Shown here one piece after another: positions 53,751 through 62,282 of a stretch of 64,000 nucleotides of DNA. This DNA comes from Bacteroidaceae bacterium (GTDB lineage: Bacteria > Bacteroidota > Bacteroidia > Bacteroidales > Bacteroidaceae): NCBI GenBank assembly GCA_017617315.1, contig JAFZWM010000049.1:1-64000 (forward strand), written 5' to 3'. The position numbers and the translations under genes were made by a program. The notes beneath the pieces were generated by a model. That model saw nothing but the letters and a program-made list of their open reading frames with translations. It made no database searches and was not told the origin of the DNA. The stretch's first letter is position 1, and each line of letters starts with the position of its first letter.

Positions 53751-54356
53751 ATGGACCGTAAGATAGATATTATGGTTGCCGATGCTTCTCACGAGAAGTA
53801 TGTTGACACTATTCTTGAAACAATACGAGTAGCCGCAAAGAAGCGTGGAACAGGTATTGCTGAACGTACTCACGAGTACGTAGCCATAAAGATGAAGGAA
53901 GGAAAGGCTGTTATCGCACTTGATGGCGATAAGTTTGCCGGATTCAGCTACATCGAAACTTGGGGTAACAAAAGTTATGTCACAACATCAGGACTCATCG
54001 TTCATCCTGATTATCAGGGAATGGGCATTGCAAAGCGCATAAAGGATCACACTTTCACGCTGGCACGCCTCAGATGGCCCGATGCCAAGATATTCTCGCT
54101 CACAAGCGGAGCGGCCGTAATGAAGATGAACACAGCCTTGGGATACGTTCCCGTAACATTCGCACAGCTGACCGACGACGACTCGTTCTGGCATGGCTGT
54201 GAGGGATGCTGCAATCACGATGTGCTTATGCGCACCGGACGCAAGTATTGCATCTGCACGGGTATGTTGTACGACCCGGAGCTGCACAAAGGTGAACCTA
54301 CACCTATCACATTGCCCGACGATGTGATGAAGAGAATAGGATTACAAAAAGACTAA
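53751..54356 (+). CDS. GNAT acyltransferase, probable N-acylglutamate synthase
   Basis: Encodes 201 residues of the GNAT fold: the acetyl-CoA loop is HPDYQGMGIAKRI. The C-terminal half is unusual for GNATs, with the Cys-rich block HGCEGCCNHDVLMRTGRKYCICTGM. Its place between argR and argG suggests the first step of arginine synthesis, making N-acetyl- or N-succinylglutamate; Bacteroides uses N-succinylornithine later in the pathway, so succinyl transfer is possible. This is inferred from context, since it is not ArgA-like in full. Confidence 0.8.
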   Translation: MDRKIDIMVADASHEKYVDTILETIRVAAKKRGTGIAERTHEYVAIKMKEGKAVIALDGDKFAGFSYIETWGNKSYVTTSGLIVHPDYQGMGIAKRIKDHTFTLARLRWPDAKIFSLTSGAAVMKMNTALGYVPVTFAQLTDDDSFWHGCEGCCNHDVLMRTGRKYCICTGMLYDPELHKGEPTPITLPDDVMKRIGLQKD

Positions 54357-54371
54357 AAATATAACAGAGAT

Positions 54372-55577
54372 ATGGAAGCAAAGAAGAAAGTTGTTGTTGC
54401 ATTCAGTGGAGGTCTCGACACCTCATATACTGTAATGTATCTTGCAAAGGAAAAGGGTTACGAAGTTTATGCTGCATGTGCCAACACAGGCGGCTTCAGC
54501 CCAGAACAGTTGAAAGCTAACGAGGAAAATGCATACAAGCTTGGAGCAAAGGAGTATGTAACCCTCGACGTTACTAAAGAATACTACGAGAAGAGTCTTA
54601 AATACATGGTCTACGGAAACGTTCTCCGTAACAACTGTTACCCTATCTCTGTAAGCTCTGAACGTATTTTCCAGGCTCTTGCCATAGCGCGCTATGCTCG
54701 CGAGATTGGCGCAGATGCCATCGCTCACGGCTCAACAGGAGCAGGAAACGACCAGATTCGTTTCGACATGACATTCCTCGTGATGGCTCCGGGAGTAGAA
54801 ATCATCACTCTTACCCGCGACGGAAACCTAAGCCGTCAGGAAGAGGTCGACTATCTGAACAAGAACGGCTATTTTGCCGATTTCACAAAGCTGAAGTATT
54901 CTTACAACGTAGGAATCTGGGGCACATCAATCTGCGGCGGCGAGATTCTCGACAGCAAGCAGGGATTGCCAGAATCGGCATATCTTAAGCACGTTACAAA
55001 AGAAGGTCCGGAAATCTTGAAGCTTGGTTTCGAGAAGGGCGAACTTTCATCAGTAAACGGCGTTAAGTACGACGACAAAATCAAGGCTATTCAGGCAGTA
55101 GAGGAGATTGGTGCTGCATACGGCATCGGTCGCGACTGCCATGTTGGCGATACAATCATCGGCATCAAGGGACGTGTAGGCTTCGAGGCTGCTGCTCCAA
55201 TGCTTATCATCGGCGCACACCGCTTCCTCGAGAAGTACACTCTGTCAAAGTGGCAGCAGTACTGGAAGGATCAGGTTGCAAACTGGTACGGAATGTTCTT
55301 GCACGAGAGCCAGTATCTTGAGCCGGTTATGCCAGATATCGAGGCTATGCTTGCAAGCAGTCAGAGAAATGTTACCGGCGAGGTTACTCTCGAACTCCGT
55401 CCTCTCGGCTTCCAGACCGTTGGCGTTGATTCTCCTAACGATCTTGTCAAGAACAAGCTTGGCGAGTACGGCGAGACTGCAAAGGCTTGGAGCTCTGAAG
55501 ATGCCAAGGGATTCATAAAGGTAAGCTCTACAGCTTTGCGCGCTTACTATTTGGCTCATCCAAACGAAGAGAGATAA
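54372..55577 (+). CDS. argG: Argininosuccinate synthase
   Basis: Encodes 401 residues. The P-loop is FSGGLDTSYT (residues 11-20). Conserved blocks AHGSTGAGNDQIRFD and IGRDCHVGDTIIGIKGRVGFEAA are present. The enzyme joins citrulline and aspartate using ATP, the penultimate step of arginine synthesis. The stop overlaps the argC start by one base (TAATG). Confidence 0.97.
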   Translation: MEAKKKVVVAFSGGLDTSYTVMYLAKEKGYEVYAACANTGGFSPEQLKANEENAYKLGAKEYVTLDVTKEYYEKSLKYMVYGNVLRNNCYPISVSSERIFQALAIARYAREIGADAIAHGSTGAGNDQIRFDMTFLVMAPGVEIITLTRDGNLSRQEEVDYLNKNGYFADFTKLKYSYNVGIWGTSICGGEILDSKQGLPESAYLKHVTKEGPEILKLGFEKGELSSVNGVKYDDKIKAIQAVEEIGAAYGIGRDCHVGDTIIGIKGRVGFEAAAPMLIIGAHRFLEKYTLSKWQQYWKDQVANWYGMFLHESQYLEPVMPDIEAMLASSQRNVTGEVTLELRPLGFQTVGVDSPNDLVKNKLGEYGETAKAWSSEDAKGFIKVSSTALRAYYLAHPNEER

Positions 55578-56614
55578 TGGTAAACGTAGGAATTTTAGGT
55601 GCAGCCGGCTATACTGGCGGAGAACTCATCCGCCTTTTGCTTAACCATCCTTTCGTAAACATTGTGTTTGCCAATAGCGAATCGAACGCAGGCAACAAAA
55701 TTACCGATGTTCACGGCGGTTTGATAGGCGAGACCGATATGGAATTCACGGCCGAGATGCCTTTCGACGAGGTTGATGTGGTTTTCTTCTGCTTCGGTCA
55801 TGGAAAGAGCGAGGCTTTCCTGAAGGAACACACCATTCCCGAGGATGTTAAGATTATCGACCTTGCTCAGGATTTCCGCATAGCCGCTCCAACGCACGAT
55901 TATGTTTACGGTCTGCCCGAGATTCACAAAGGCTTGATAAGCAGTTGCAAGCATCTTGCCAATCCGGGCTGTTTCGCAACTTGTATTCAGTTGGGACTGC
56001 TTCCGCTTGCCAAGGCCGGATTGCTTAAGCACGATGTTGCGGTTAATGCCATCACAGGCTCTACCGGAGCAGGACAGAAGCCAAGCGCAACAACGCACTT
56101 CTCATGGCGAACCGACAATATGAGCATCTACAAAGTGTTCACTCATCAGCATCTGCACGAGATTTGCCAGTCGCTTAACAATATCAGTCCTGCCGATGCT
56201 CCAAAGGTTGTCGATACGCTTGTAGAGCAGCCTATCGAGGGCGACATCACGGTCGATTTCATACCTTACCGCGGCGATTTTTCTCGCGGAATATTCTGTA
56301 CCGAAGTCGTTAAGTTCGACGGCGAGGAAGGCTCTGCCACAAATCCGTCGGCCGAGCAACTTGCCGAGTTGTACCGCACATTCTACAACGATGCTGCCTT
56401 CACTCATTACAGCGACAAGGCTCTCGACCTTAAGCAGGTTGTAAATACAAACAAGGCTCTTGTCCATGTCGATAAGTTCGGCAACAAGGCTGTAATCACA
56501 TCTATGATTGACAATTTGCTGAAGGGCGCAGTAGGTCAGGCAGTCCAGAATATGAACATCATGTTCAGCCTCGACGAGAAGGCTGGTCTGAATCTGAAAT
56601 CATCGGCATTCTAA
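55577..56614 (+). CDS. argC: N-acyl-gamma-glutamyl-phosphate reductase
   Basis: Encodes 345 residues. The NADP fold opens with GILGAAGYTGGELIRLLLNH and the catalytic Cys lies in NPGCFAT. It reduces N-acylglutamyl phosphate to the semialdehyde, the third step of the pathway. It overlaps argG and is followed by argD after 12 bp. Confidence 0.97.
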   Translation: MVNVGILGAAGYTGGELIRLLLNHPFVNIVFANSESNAGNKITDVHGGLIGETDMEFTAEMPFDEVDVVFFCFGHGKSEAFLKEHTIPEDVKIIDLAQDFRIAAPTHDYVYGLPEIHKGLISSCKHLANPGCFATCIQLGLLPLAKAGLLKHDVAVNAITGSTGAGQKPSATTHFSWRTDNMSIYKVFTHQHLHEICQSLNNISPADAPKVVDTLVEQPIEGDITVDFIPYRGDFSRGIFCTEVVKFDGEEGSATNPSAEQLAELYRTFYNDAAFTHYSDKALDLKQVVNTNKALVHVDKFGNKAVITSMIDNLLKGAVGQAVQNMNIMFSLDEKAGLNLKSSAF

Positions 56615-56626
56615 AACTAAGAAAAA

Positions 56627-57754
56627 ATGAATCTATTCGACGTATATCCACTATTCGACGTAAATATAGTTAAAGGCAAGGGATGCAAGGTCTGGGACGA
56701 AAACGGACAGGAGTATCTCGACCTTTACGGAGGTCATGCCGTTATAAGCATAGGTCATTGCCATCCTCACTATGTTGAGAAGGTAACAGAGCAGCTTAAC
56801 AAGCTCGGCTTCTATTCAAACTCCGTTATCAACAAGTTGCAGAGAGAATTGGCTGAGCGTCTTGGCAAGATTTCGGGCTACGAGGATTATCAGCTTTTCC
56901 TGATAAACTCGGGTGCCGAGGCTAACGAGAACGCGCTCAAGCTTGCATCGTTCTACAACGGAAGGACTCGCGTTCTTTCTTTGGAAAAGGCTTTCCACGG
57001 CCGTACATCGCTGGCTGTCGAGGTTACGAATAATCCTAAGATTATTGCGCCAATAAACGCAAACAACCACGTTACTTATCTTCCGATAAACGACATCGAG
57101 GCTTTCAGAAAAGAGATTGAGAAGGGCGATGTCTGCGCTGTAATCATCGAGTGTATTCAGGGCGTGGGCGGAATCCGCGTCGTTACCGAAGAGTTCATGA
57201 AAGAGTTGCGCAAGCTTTGCGACGAATACAACACCGTTCTCGTTTGCGACGAAATTCAATGCGGATACGGCCGTTCGGGCAAGTTCTTCGCTCATCAGCA
57301 TTTCGGCGTGAAGCCCGATTTGATTACCGTGGCTAAGGGCATCGGAAACGGCTTCCCAATGTCGGGCTTGCTCATCTCTCCAAAGTTCACTCCCGTTTAC
57401 GGACAGCTGGGCACAACCTTCGGCGGAAACCATCTGGCTTGCGCTTCGGCTCTTGCCGTACTCGATGTTATGGAAAGCGAGAACCTTGTGCAAAATGCTG
57501 CCGAGGTGGGCGAGTACCTTATCAACAGACTCAAGAACGAGAATCTTCCGCATATCGTCGAGGTTAGAGGCATGGGCCTGATGATTGGCATCGAACTCGA
57601 CATTCCTTACAAGGAAGTGCGCAACAAACTGGTCAAGGAACTGCATTGCTTTACAGGTTGCAGCGGAACAAACGTGCTTCGACTGCTTCCGCCATTGTGC
57701 CTTACAAAGCAGGATGCCGACGACTTTATTGAACGACTAAAAAAAGCATTGTAA
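56627..57754 (+). CDS. argD: Acetylornithine (or succinylornithine) aminotransferase
   Basis: Encodes 375 residues of a class III aminotransferase. The PLP Lys lies in TVAKGIGNGFPMSG, preceded by VCDEIQCGYGRSG. It converts N-acylglutamate semialdehyde to N-acylornithine. It follows argC and precedes proC by 4 bp. Confidence 0.96.
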   Translation: MNLFDVYPLFDVNIVKGKGCKVWDENGQEYLDLYGGHAVISIGHCHPHYVEKVTEQLNKLGFYSNSVINKLQRELAERLGKISGYEDYQLFLINSGAEANENALKLASFYNGRTRVLSLEKAFHGRTSLAVEVTNNPKIIAPINANNHVTYLPINDIEAFRKEIEKGDVCAVIIECIQGVGGIRVVTEEFMKELRKLCDEYNTVLVCDEIQCGYGRSGKFFAHQHFGVKPDLITVAKGIGNGFPMSGLLISPKFTPVYGQLGTTFGGNHLACASALAVLDVMESENLVQNAAEVGEYLINRLKNENLPHIVEVRGMGLMIGIELDIPYKEVRNKLVKELHCFTGCSGTNVLRLLPPLCLTKQDADDFIERLKKAL

Positions 57755-57758
57755 AAAT

Positions 57759-58538
57759 ATGAAAGTTGCTGTAATCGGTGCCGGAAACATGGGCGGCGCA
57801 CTCATTCACGGATGGGCCAAGAGCGGTAAGGTTGAAAGTCTTACTATTGCCGACAAGAACGAGGCACTTCTCGATAAATTCAGAAAAACATATCCGGGCA
57901 TAAATGCCACAACCGACAATGTGGCAGCCGTAAAAGGCGCAGAAATCGTCGTACTCGTGGTTAAGCCTTGGCTTATGCCGCTCGTGCTCGACGAAATCAA
58001 ACCATCGCTCAATCTTGATAGCCAGATAATCGTATCGGATGCTGCAAACTACACAACCGAGAAACTTGCAGAGCAGCTCGGCGCAGCAGGACAGTTCTTC
58101 TATGCAATTCCAAACATTGCAGCCGAATTTGGCGCAAGCATGAACTTCCTGGCAAAGGGCAAGGACGCAAGCGACGACAGTCTTGCAAAGGTAAAGGATT
58201 TGTACGATTTGTGCGGCGACACTCTCGTTGTTACCGAGAACCTCGTTGGCCCTGGAATGATGATGGCAAGCTGCGGCATCGCCTACGTTATGCGCTACAT
58301 CCGCGCGCAGATGGAAGGCGGCTGCGAGATGGGATTCTATCCTCAGCAGGCCAAGCAGATTGCTTTGCAGACCATGCAGGGAGCCGTTTCTCTCTTGAAG
58401 GAAACCGGTTGGCATCCCGAAGAAGCCATCGACAAGGTTACAACTCCCGGCGGCGTAACGATAAAGGGCTTGAACGAGCTCGACCATTGTGGATTCAACT
58501 CGGCTGTTATCAAAAGTTTGAAGGCTGGGCTTAAGTAA
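57759..58538 (+). CDS. proC: Pyrroline-5-carboxylate reductase
   Basis: Encodes 259 residues with the N-terminal Rossmann block VAVIGAGNMGGALIHGW and the C-terminal family block VTTPGGVTIKGLNELD. It makes proline from pyrroline-5-carboxylate. Placed as the last gene of the arginine operon, it suggests that proline and arginine supply are co-regulated. Confidence 0.95.
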   Translation: MKVAVIGAGNMGGALIHGWAKSGKVESLTIADKNEALLDKFRKTYPGINATTDNVAAVKGAEIVVLVVKPWLMPLVLDEIKPSLNLDSQIIVSDAANYTTEKLAEQLGAAGQFFYAIPNIAAEFGASMNFLAKGKDASDDSLAKVKDLYDLCGDTLVVTENLVGPGMMMASCGIAYVMRYIRAQMEGGCEMGFYPQQAKQIALQTMQGAVSLLKETGWHPEEAIDKVTTPGGVTIKGLNELDHCGFNSAVIKSLKAGLK

Positions 58539-58577
58539 TATAGATAAAACAAAACATAATAACAACCAACAACTAAA

Positions 58578-58615
58578 AACTGTGCTCCGGATTACAAAAG
58601 GGGTGCAGTTTTTTT
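58578..58615 (+). terminator. Terminator of the arg-pro operon
   Basis: AACTGTGCTCC (58578-58588) pairs with GGGGTGCAGTT (58600-58610) with three G-U pairs and is followed by TTTTTTT. Confidence 0.8.
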
Positions 58616-58657
58616 GATATTTTTTTAAGATTAACTTTAAAATATAAAATATTATGT

Positions 58658-58665
58658 TATTTTTG
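58658..58665 (+). promoter_or_regulatory. Candidate -7 box of the hydrolase fusion gene
   Basis: TATTTTTG matches TAnnTTTG, 30 nt before the ATG at 58696. Confidence 0.5.
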
Positions 58666-58695
58666 CACGGACAATAAGAACCTACTAATTATAAC

Positions 58696-60666
58696 ATGAA
58701 TAGAAATACATTGATGGCTATGGCGGTGGCTTGTCTTTCTGTTACAACGGCTAATGCACAGCATCTTAGCACGGAAAACAAGTTTGCTCAGCCTTTGGGA
58801 AAAGTTCTTGATGAGGTTTCGAAGAGTTTTGGGGTAAGATTGAAATTTAACGTTGATACTACTGGACTTGTTGTAAATTACGCACCTCAGCGTATAAGGC
58901 AGTATTCGATAGATGAAACTTTACTAAATATACTTGCTCCGTTCGATTTTGTAGCCGTAAAGCAGAACGATAAACTCTATAAGATTAAATCCTACGAGTA
59001 TTCGCGCCGTACAGACGAAGACGGCGAGCGACTGATTGCTTATTTGCAGGGAAAATATTCAAGCAAGGAAGAATTTGACAAACGCAGGGAACAACTCCGT
59101 GTCGAGGTGCGCCAGCATCTGGGCATCGACTCTGTTATGGGCAAATTCGTTCAGAAACCAAACGTAATCCTTTCAAAGGTACGCAAGTACGACGGATATT
59201 CGGCGCAGAACATCGCGCTCGAGACTTTGCCGGGACTTTACGTGTGCGGTACCATTTACGCTCCTGCAACAAAAGGCAAGCATGCTCTTATCATCTGTCC
59301 TAACGGACATTTCGGCAACGGACGTTACCGGAAAGACCAGCAGCAGCGCATGGGCGTTCTTGCCCGAATGGGAGCCGTGTGCGTTGACTTCGATTTGTTT
59401 GGCTGGGGCGAGTCCGAACTTCAGGTGGGCAAGTCGCACCAGAGCAGCATCGCCCATGTGCTTCAGAATGCAAATGCAATAGCGTTGCTTAATTATATGC
59501 TCGCATCGCGAAAGGATATCGATGCCAAGCGAATTGGCGTAAACGGTGGCTCGGGCGGTGGCACTCAGACCGTTATGCTTACGGTTCTCGATGACAGATT
59601 CACGGCCGCTGCTCCAGTCGTAAGCCTTTCTGCTCATTTCGATGGCGGATGCCCTTGCGAGAGCGGACTGCCTGTTATGACTTCGGCCGGTGGAACATGC
59701 AACGCCGAGCTTGCTGCCGCATTTGCTCCAAAGCCTCTGCTCGTTGTTTCCGACGGAAAGGACTGGACAAGTACAGTTCCCGAAACAGAACTTCCTTATA
59801 TCAAGAAAGTTTATTCGTTCTATGATGCTGCCGGCAATGTCTACGGCACACATCTTCCAACCGAGGGACACGATTTCGGACCAAACAAGCGTCAGCCGGT
59901 TTACGATTTCTTTGCAAAGGTATTCAGTCTTGACGCAAGCAAGATGGACGAGAGCAAGGTAACAATCGAGCCTTTCGAAAATATGTACAGCTTCGGAAAG
60001 AACGGCGAGAAACTTCCTGCAAACGCAGTCCGCTCGGTTGCCGAGATTACAAAATACTTCGACAAACAACTCTATTTCGACCTTCGCTGGATGGCCGGAC
60101 TCGACAAGAAGGCCAAGGACTGGGCTGCTTCTCTTCAGCTGAACGATGCCGAGAAGACCGCAAAGGTCGAGAAACTTATCGCCACGCACCTGAAGAGGGT
60201 TACGGAGTGGCACAACTCTCATCCTTACACAACCGTTCCGGCCGGCATCAATCCGCGTACGGGCGAGACTCTTCGCAACGTAGACCGCGAGATTATTGCC
60301 GATGCAGCTCAGCCAAAGCACTATCACACCGATTTGATGGAAGGCTTGAGGGCAATCCTCACCGAAGAACAGGTAGAACAAATTCTTGACAAATATACAG
60401 TAGGAAAAGTAGCCTTCACCCTTAAGGGATACAAGGCGATAGTTCCAGAAATGACAGCCGTAGAAGAGGCGGAATGCCTCAGACTGCTGAAGGAGGCGCG
60501 CGAACGTGCCATCGATTTCAAGAGCATGAAGGAAATCTCTGAAATCTTCGGCATGTACAAAGACAAGTGCGAAGACTACTTCAACACCCACGGCCGAAAC
60601 TGGAAGCAAATGTACAGCGCGTACTATAAAAAGCTGCAGAGCGAGAAAAAAAAGGCGAAAAAGTAG
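58696..60666 (+). CDS. STN-like / alpha-beta hydrolase / DUF3826 fusion esterase
   Basis: Encodes 656 residues with a signal peptide ending NAQ (residue 22). Residues about 25-100 resemble the STN (secretin/TonB short N-terminal) domain, seldom joined to an enzyme. An alpha/beta hydrolase of acetylxylan-esterase type follows (about 130-430), with nucleophile Ser in GVNGGSGGG and a catalytic His in GHDFGPN. The last 200 residues match DUF3826, with INPRTGETL, DAAQPKHYHTDLMEGLRAIL and EISEIFGMYKDKCE. The enzyme probably removes acetyl or other esters from a plant polysaccharide. It starts the last locus of the window. Confidence 0.82.
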   Translation: MNRNTLMAMAVACLSVTTANAQHLSTENKFAQPLGKVLDEVSKSFGVRLKFNVDTTGLVVNYAPQRIRQYSIDETLLNILAPFDFVAVKQNDKLYKIKSYEYSRRTDEDGERLIAYLQGKYSSKEEFDKRREQLRVEVRQHLGIDSVMGKFVQKPNVILSKVRKYDGYSAQNIALETLPGLYVCGTIYAPATKGKHALIICPNGHFGNGRYRKDQQQRMGVLARMGAVCVDFDLFGWGESELQVGKSHQSSIAHVLQNANAIALLNYMLASRKDIDAKRIGVNGGSGGGTQTVMLTVLDDRFTAAAPVVSLSAHFDGGCPCESGLPVMTSAGGTCNAELAAAFAPKPLLVVSDGKDWTSTVPETELPYIKKVYSFYDAAGNVYGTHLPTEGHDFGPNKRQPVYDFFAKVFSLDASKMDESKVTIEPFENMYSFGKNGEKLPANAVRSVAEITKYFDKQLYFDLRWMAGLDKKAKDWAASLQLNDAEKTAKVEKLIATHLKRVTEWHNSHPYTTVPAGINPRTGETLRNVDREIIADAAQPKHYHTDLMEGLRAILTEEQVEQILDKYTVGKVAFTLKGYKAIVPEMTAVEEAECLRLLKEARERAIDFKSMKEISEIFGMYKDKCEDYFNTHGRNWKQMYSAYYKKLQSEKKKAKK

Positions 60667-60685
60667 TTTTTTAGAAAACATTGTA

Positions 60686-60693
60686 TATATTTG
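60686..60693 (+). promoter_or_regulatory. Candidate -7 box of the beta-helix lipoprotein gene
   Basis: TATATTTG matches TAnnTTTG; the ATG is 73 nt downstream. Suggests a separate transcript including the SusC gene. Confidence 0.4.
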
Positions 60694-60766
60694 TCAAGGC
60701 TATTTGTAGCAACAATGAGAATTAAAACTAATAATAATTACATATATAACTTTATAATTAAAAACC

Positions 60767-62257
60767 ATGAGGCGTAAAAAAGAAGTTTTGCGTAGCGGGC
60801 TCATCAGTCTGGCTATTTGCGCACTTTTAGCATCGTGCAATCAAGGTTTTGACAATGATGAATCATTTACAAGCGGCGTGAGCAACTCGGTTCTTGCAAC
60901 ACCTGCTATTGATGCTAATTGCTTCTCTACATTGACAAATTCTGATGGCACAGAGAGCGTAAAGCTAACATGGCCCGTTGTTTACGGAGCCAACGGCTAT
61001 TCTGTAAATGTTTCTAAGGTCGACGACCCAACCCGTCCGATAAAGGTTATCGGCGATAGCATTGTCGACGGATGCAGCGTAACCTTCCTTAAGGAAGAGG
61101 ATACAAAGTACAGCGTGTCTGTTCTTGCTCTTGGCGGCAAGGACGGCAATACTGATTCTGAGGCTGCCGGACAGTATGTTTACAGCACATACGTTCCTGC
61201 AACTCTTATTCCAGAGGGCACCGACATTGCCGAGTACATCAACAACAACCTTCCAAACTCTTCTGACGAGGAGCAGGTGTTCGAGTTGAAGGGCGGCGCT
61301 GAGTACACAATGAACTCGCTTGCCGATTTCAAGATGAACAAGGTAACATTGCGCGGCGACAAGAACTCGCGCTCAATCATCAAGATTGGCGAGAACGGCG
61401 GTTTCATGATTCAGGCTGGCTTCAAGATGAAGTACATCAATGTTGATTGTACTGCAATGACTGCCGAAGACGGTGTTATTGGTCTTGGCAAGCTGGAAAA
61501 TGCAGCAGATTCTGCAAGATGCGCATCAATCACTACCGAGGCTCTCGGTTACAAGGCACTTGGTGCAAATCAGGATGGATATGTAATCGTTGACCCTGTT
61601 GTTATTCAGGATTGTAACTTCAAGAATGTTACAAAGAGTTTCCTCTACGGAAACAAGAAGAACTGGAGTTTGTACGATTTCAGAATAACAGGCTGTATTG
61701 TTCAGCTTAACAATGCAGGAAGCAGTACTGTTATCAATCTGTATGGTGCAAGTAATGGTCTGATTAAGAACTTCACTATCAGAAACAGTACATTCTATAA
61801 TATTCAGGAGAATAGTTCTGCTTATTTCCTCCGTTATAGCAATGCTTCTAATGCACAGCCTAAGAAGATATTCGGCGATTCTGATACAAGCGGCTCTTAT
61901 GTGTTAGAGCACAATACATTCTGCCGAACAATGACAGGCAAGGATTTTGCAAACAATGTAGCAACCGTAGGTACAATCACTTTTACTTGCCACTATAATA
62001 TCTTTGAGGATGTATTCCGCTTGAGCAAGTTTATCCACAACAATTATGTAAAGAATGTAAAGGGAAATACCATTTGTGGTATAACTAACACGGTTGATTC
62101 TACAGATAAGGATAAGTATGCAACCGTAGAAATTCAGGGCTTCACAGACTGGTCTAAGGAATTGGATTTGACAGCTACAAACGGCGGTGTTGATTTCACT
62201 CCAACAGGAAGCGTGGCTATCCAGAACAAGAGTGGCGATCCAAGATGGTATAAATAA
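60767..62257 (+). CDS. Surface lipoprotein with fibronectin-like and DUF4957/DUF5123 beta-helix regions
   Basis: Encodes 496 residues. The lipobox LASC sets Cys24 as the mature N-terminus. Residues about 45-140 resemble a fibronectin type III domain (VKLTWPVVYGANGYSVNVSK). The rest has the repeated beta-strand and Asn-ladder pattern of a right-handed beta-helix (VVIQDCNFKNVTKSF, TIRNSTFYNI, LEHNTFCRT), as in DUF4957/DUF5123 proteins of pectin loci. The C-terminus SGDPRWYK is typical of the family. It is 25 bp before the SusC gene. It may bind or cleave pectic glycan; catalytic residues were not identified. Confidence 0.85.
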   Translation: MRRKKEVLRSGLISLAICALLASCNQGFDNDESFTSGVSNSVLATPAIDANCFSTLTNSDGTESVKLTWPVVYGANGYSVNVSKVDDPTRPIKVIGDSIVDGCSVTFLKEEDTKYSVSVLALGGKDGNTDSEAAGQYVYSTYVPATLIPEGTDIAEYINNNLPNSSDEEQVFELKGGAEYTMNSLADFKMNKVTLRGDKNSRSIIKIGENGGFMIQAGFKMKYINVDCTAMTAEDGVIGLGKLENAADSARCASITTEALGYKALGANQDGYVIVDPVVIQDCNFKNVTKSFLYGNKKNWSLYDFRITGCIVQLNNAGSSTVINLYGASNGLIKNFTIRNSTFYNIQENSSAYFLRYSNASNAQPKKIFGDSDTSGSYVLEHNTFCRTMTGKDFANNVATVGTITFTCHYNIFEDVFRLSKFIHNNYVKNVKGNTICGITNTVDSTDKDKYATVEIQGFTDWSKELDLTATNGGVDFTPTGSVAIQNKSGDPRWYK

Positions 62258-62282
62258 CTACACAATATAATTGAAAAAAAAT

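Noticed and set aside
59173..60681. A 502-codon minus-strand open frame opposite the hydrolase fusion
   Set aside because: The plus frame has hydrolase and DUF3826 motifs, while the minus frame has no domain and only arises from a lack of stops in a G/C-biased gene.
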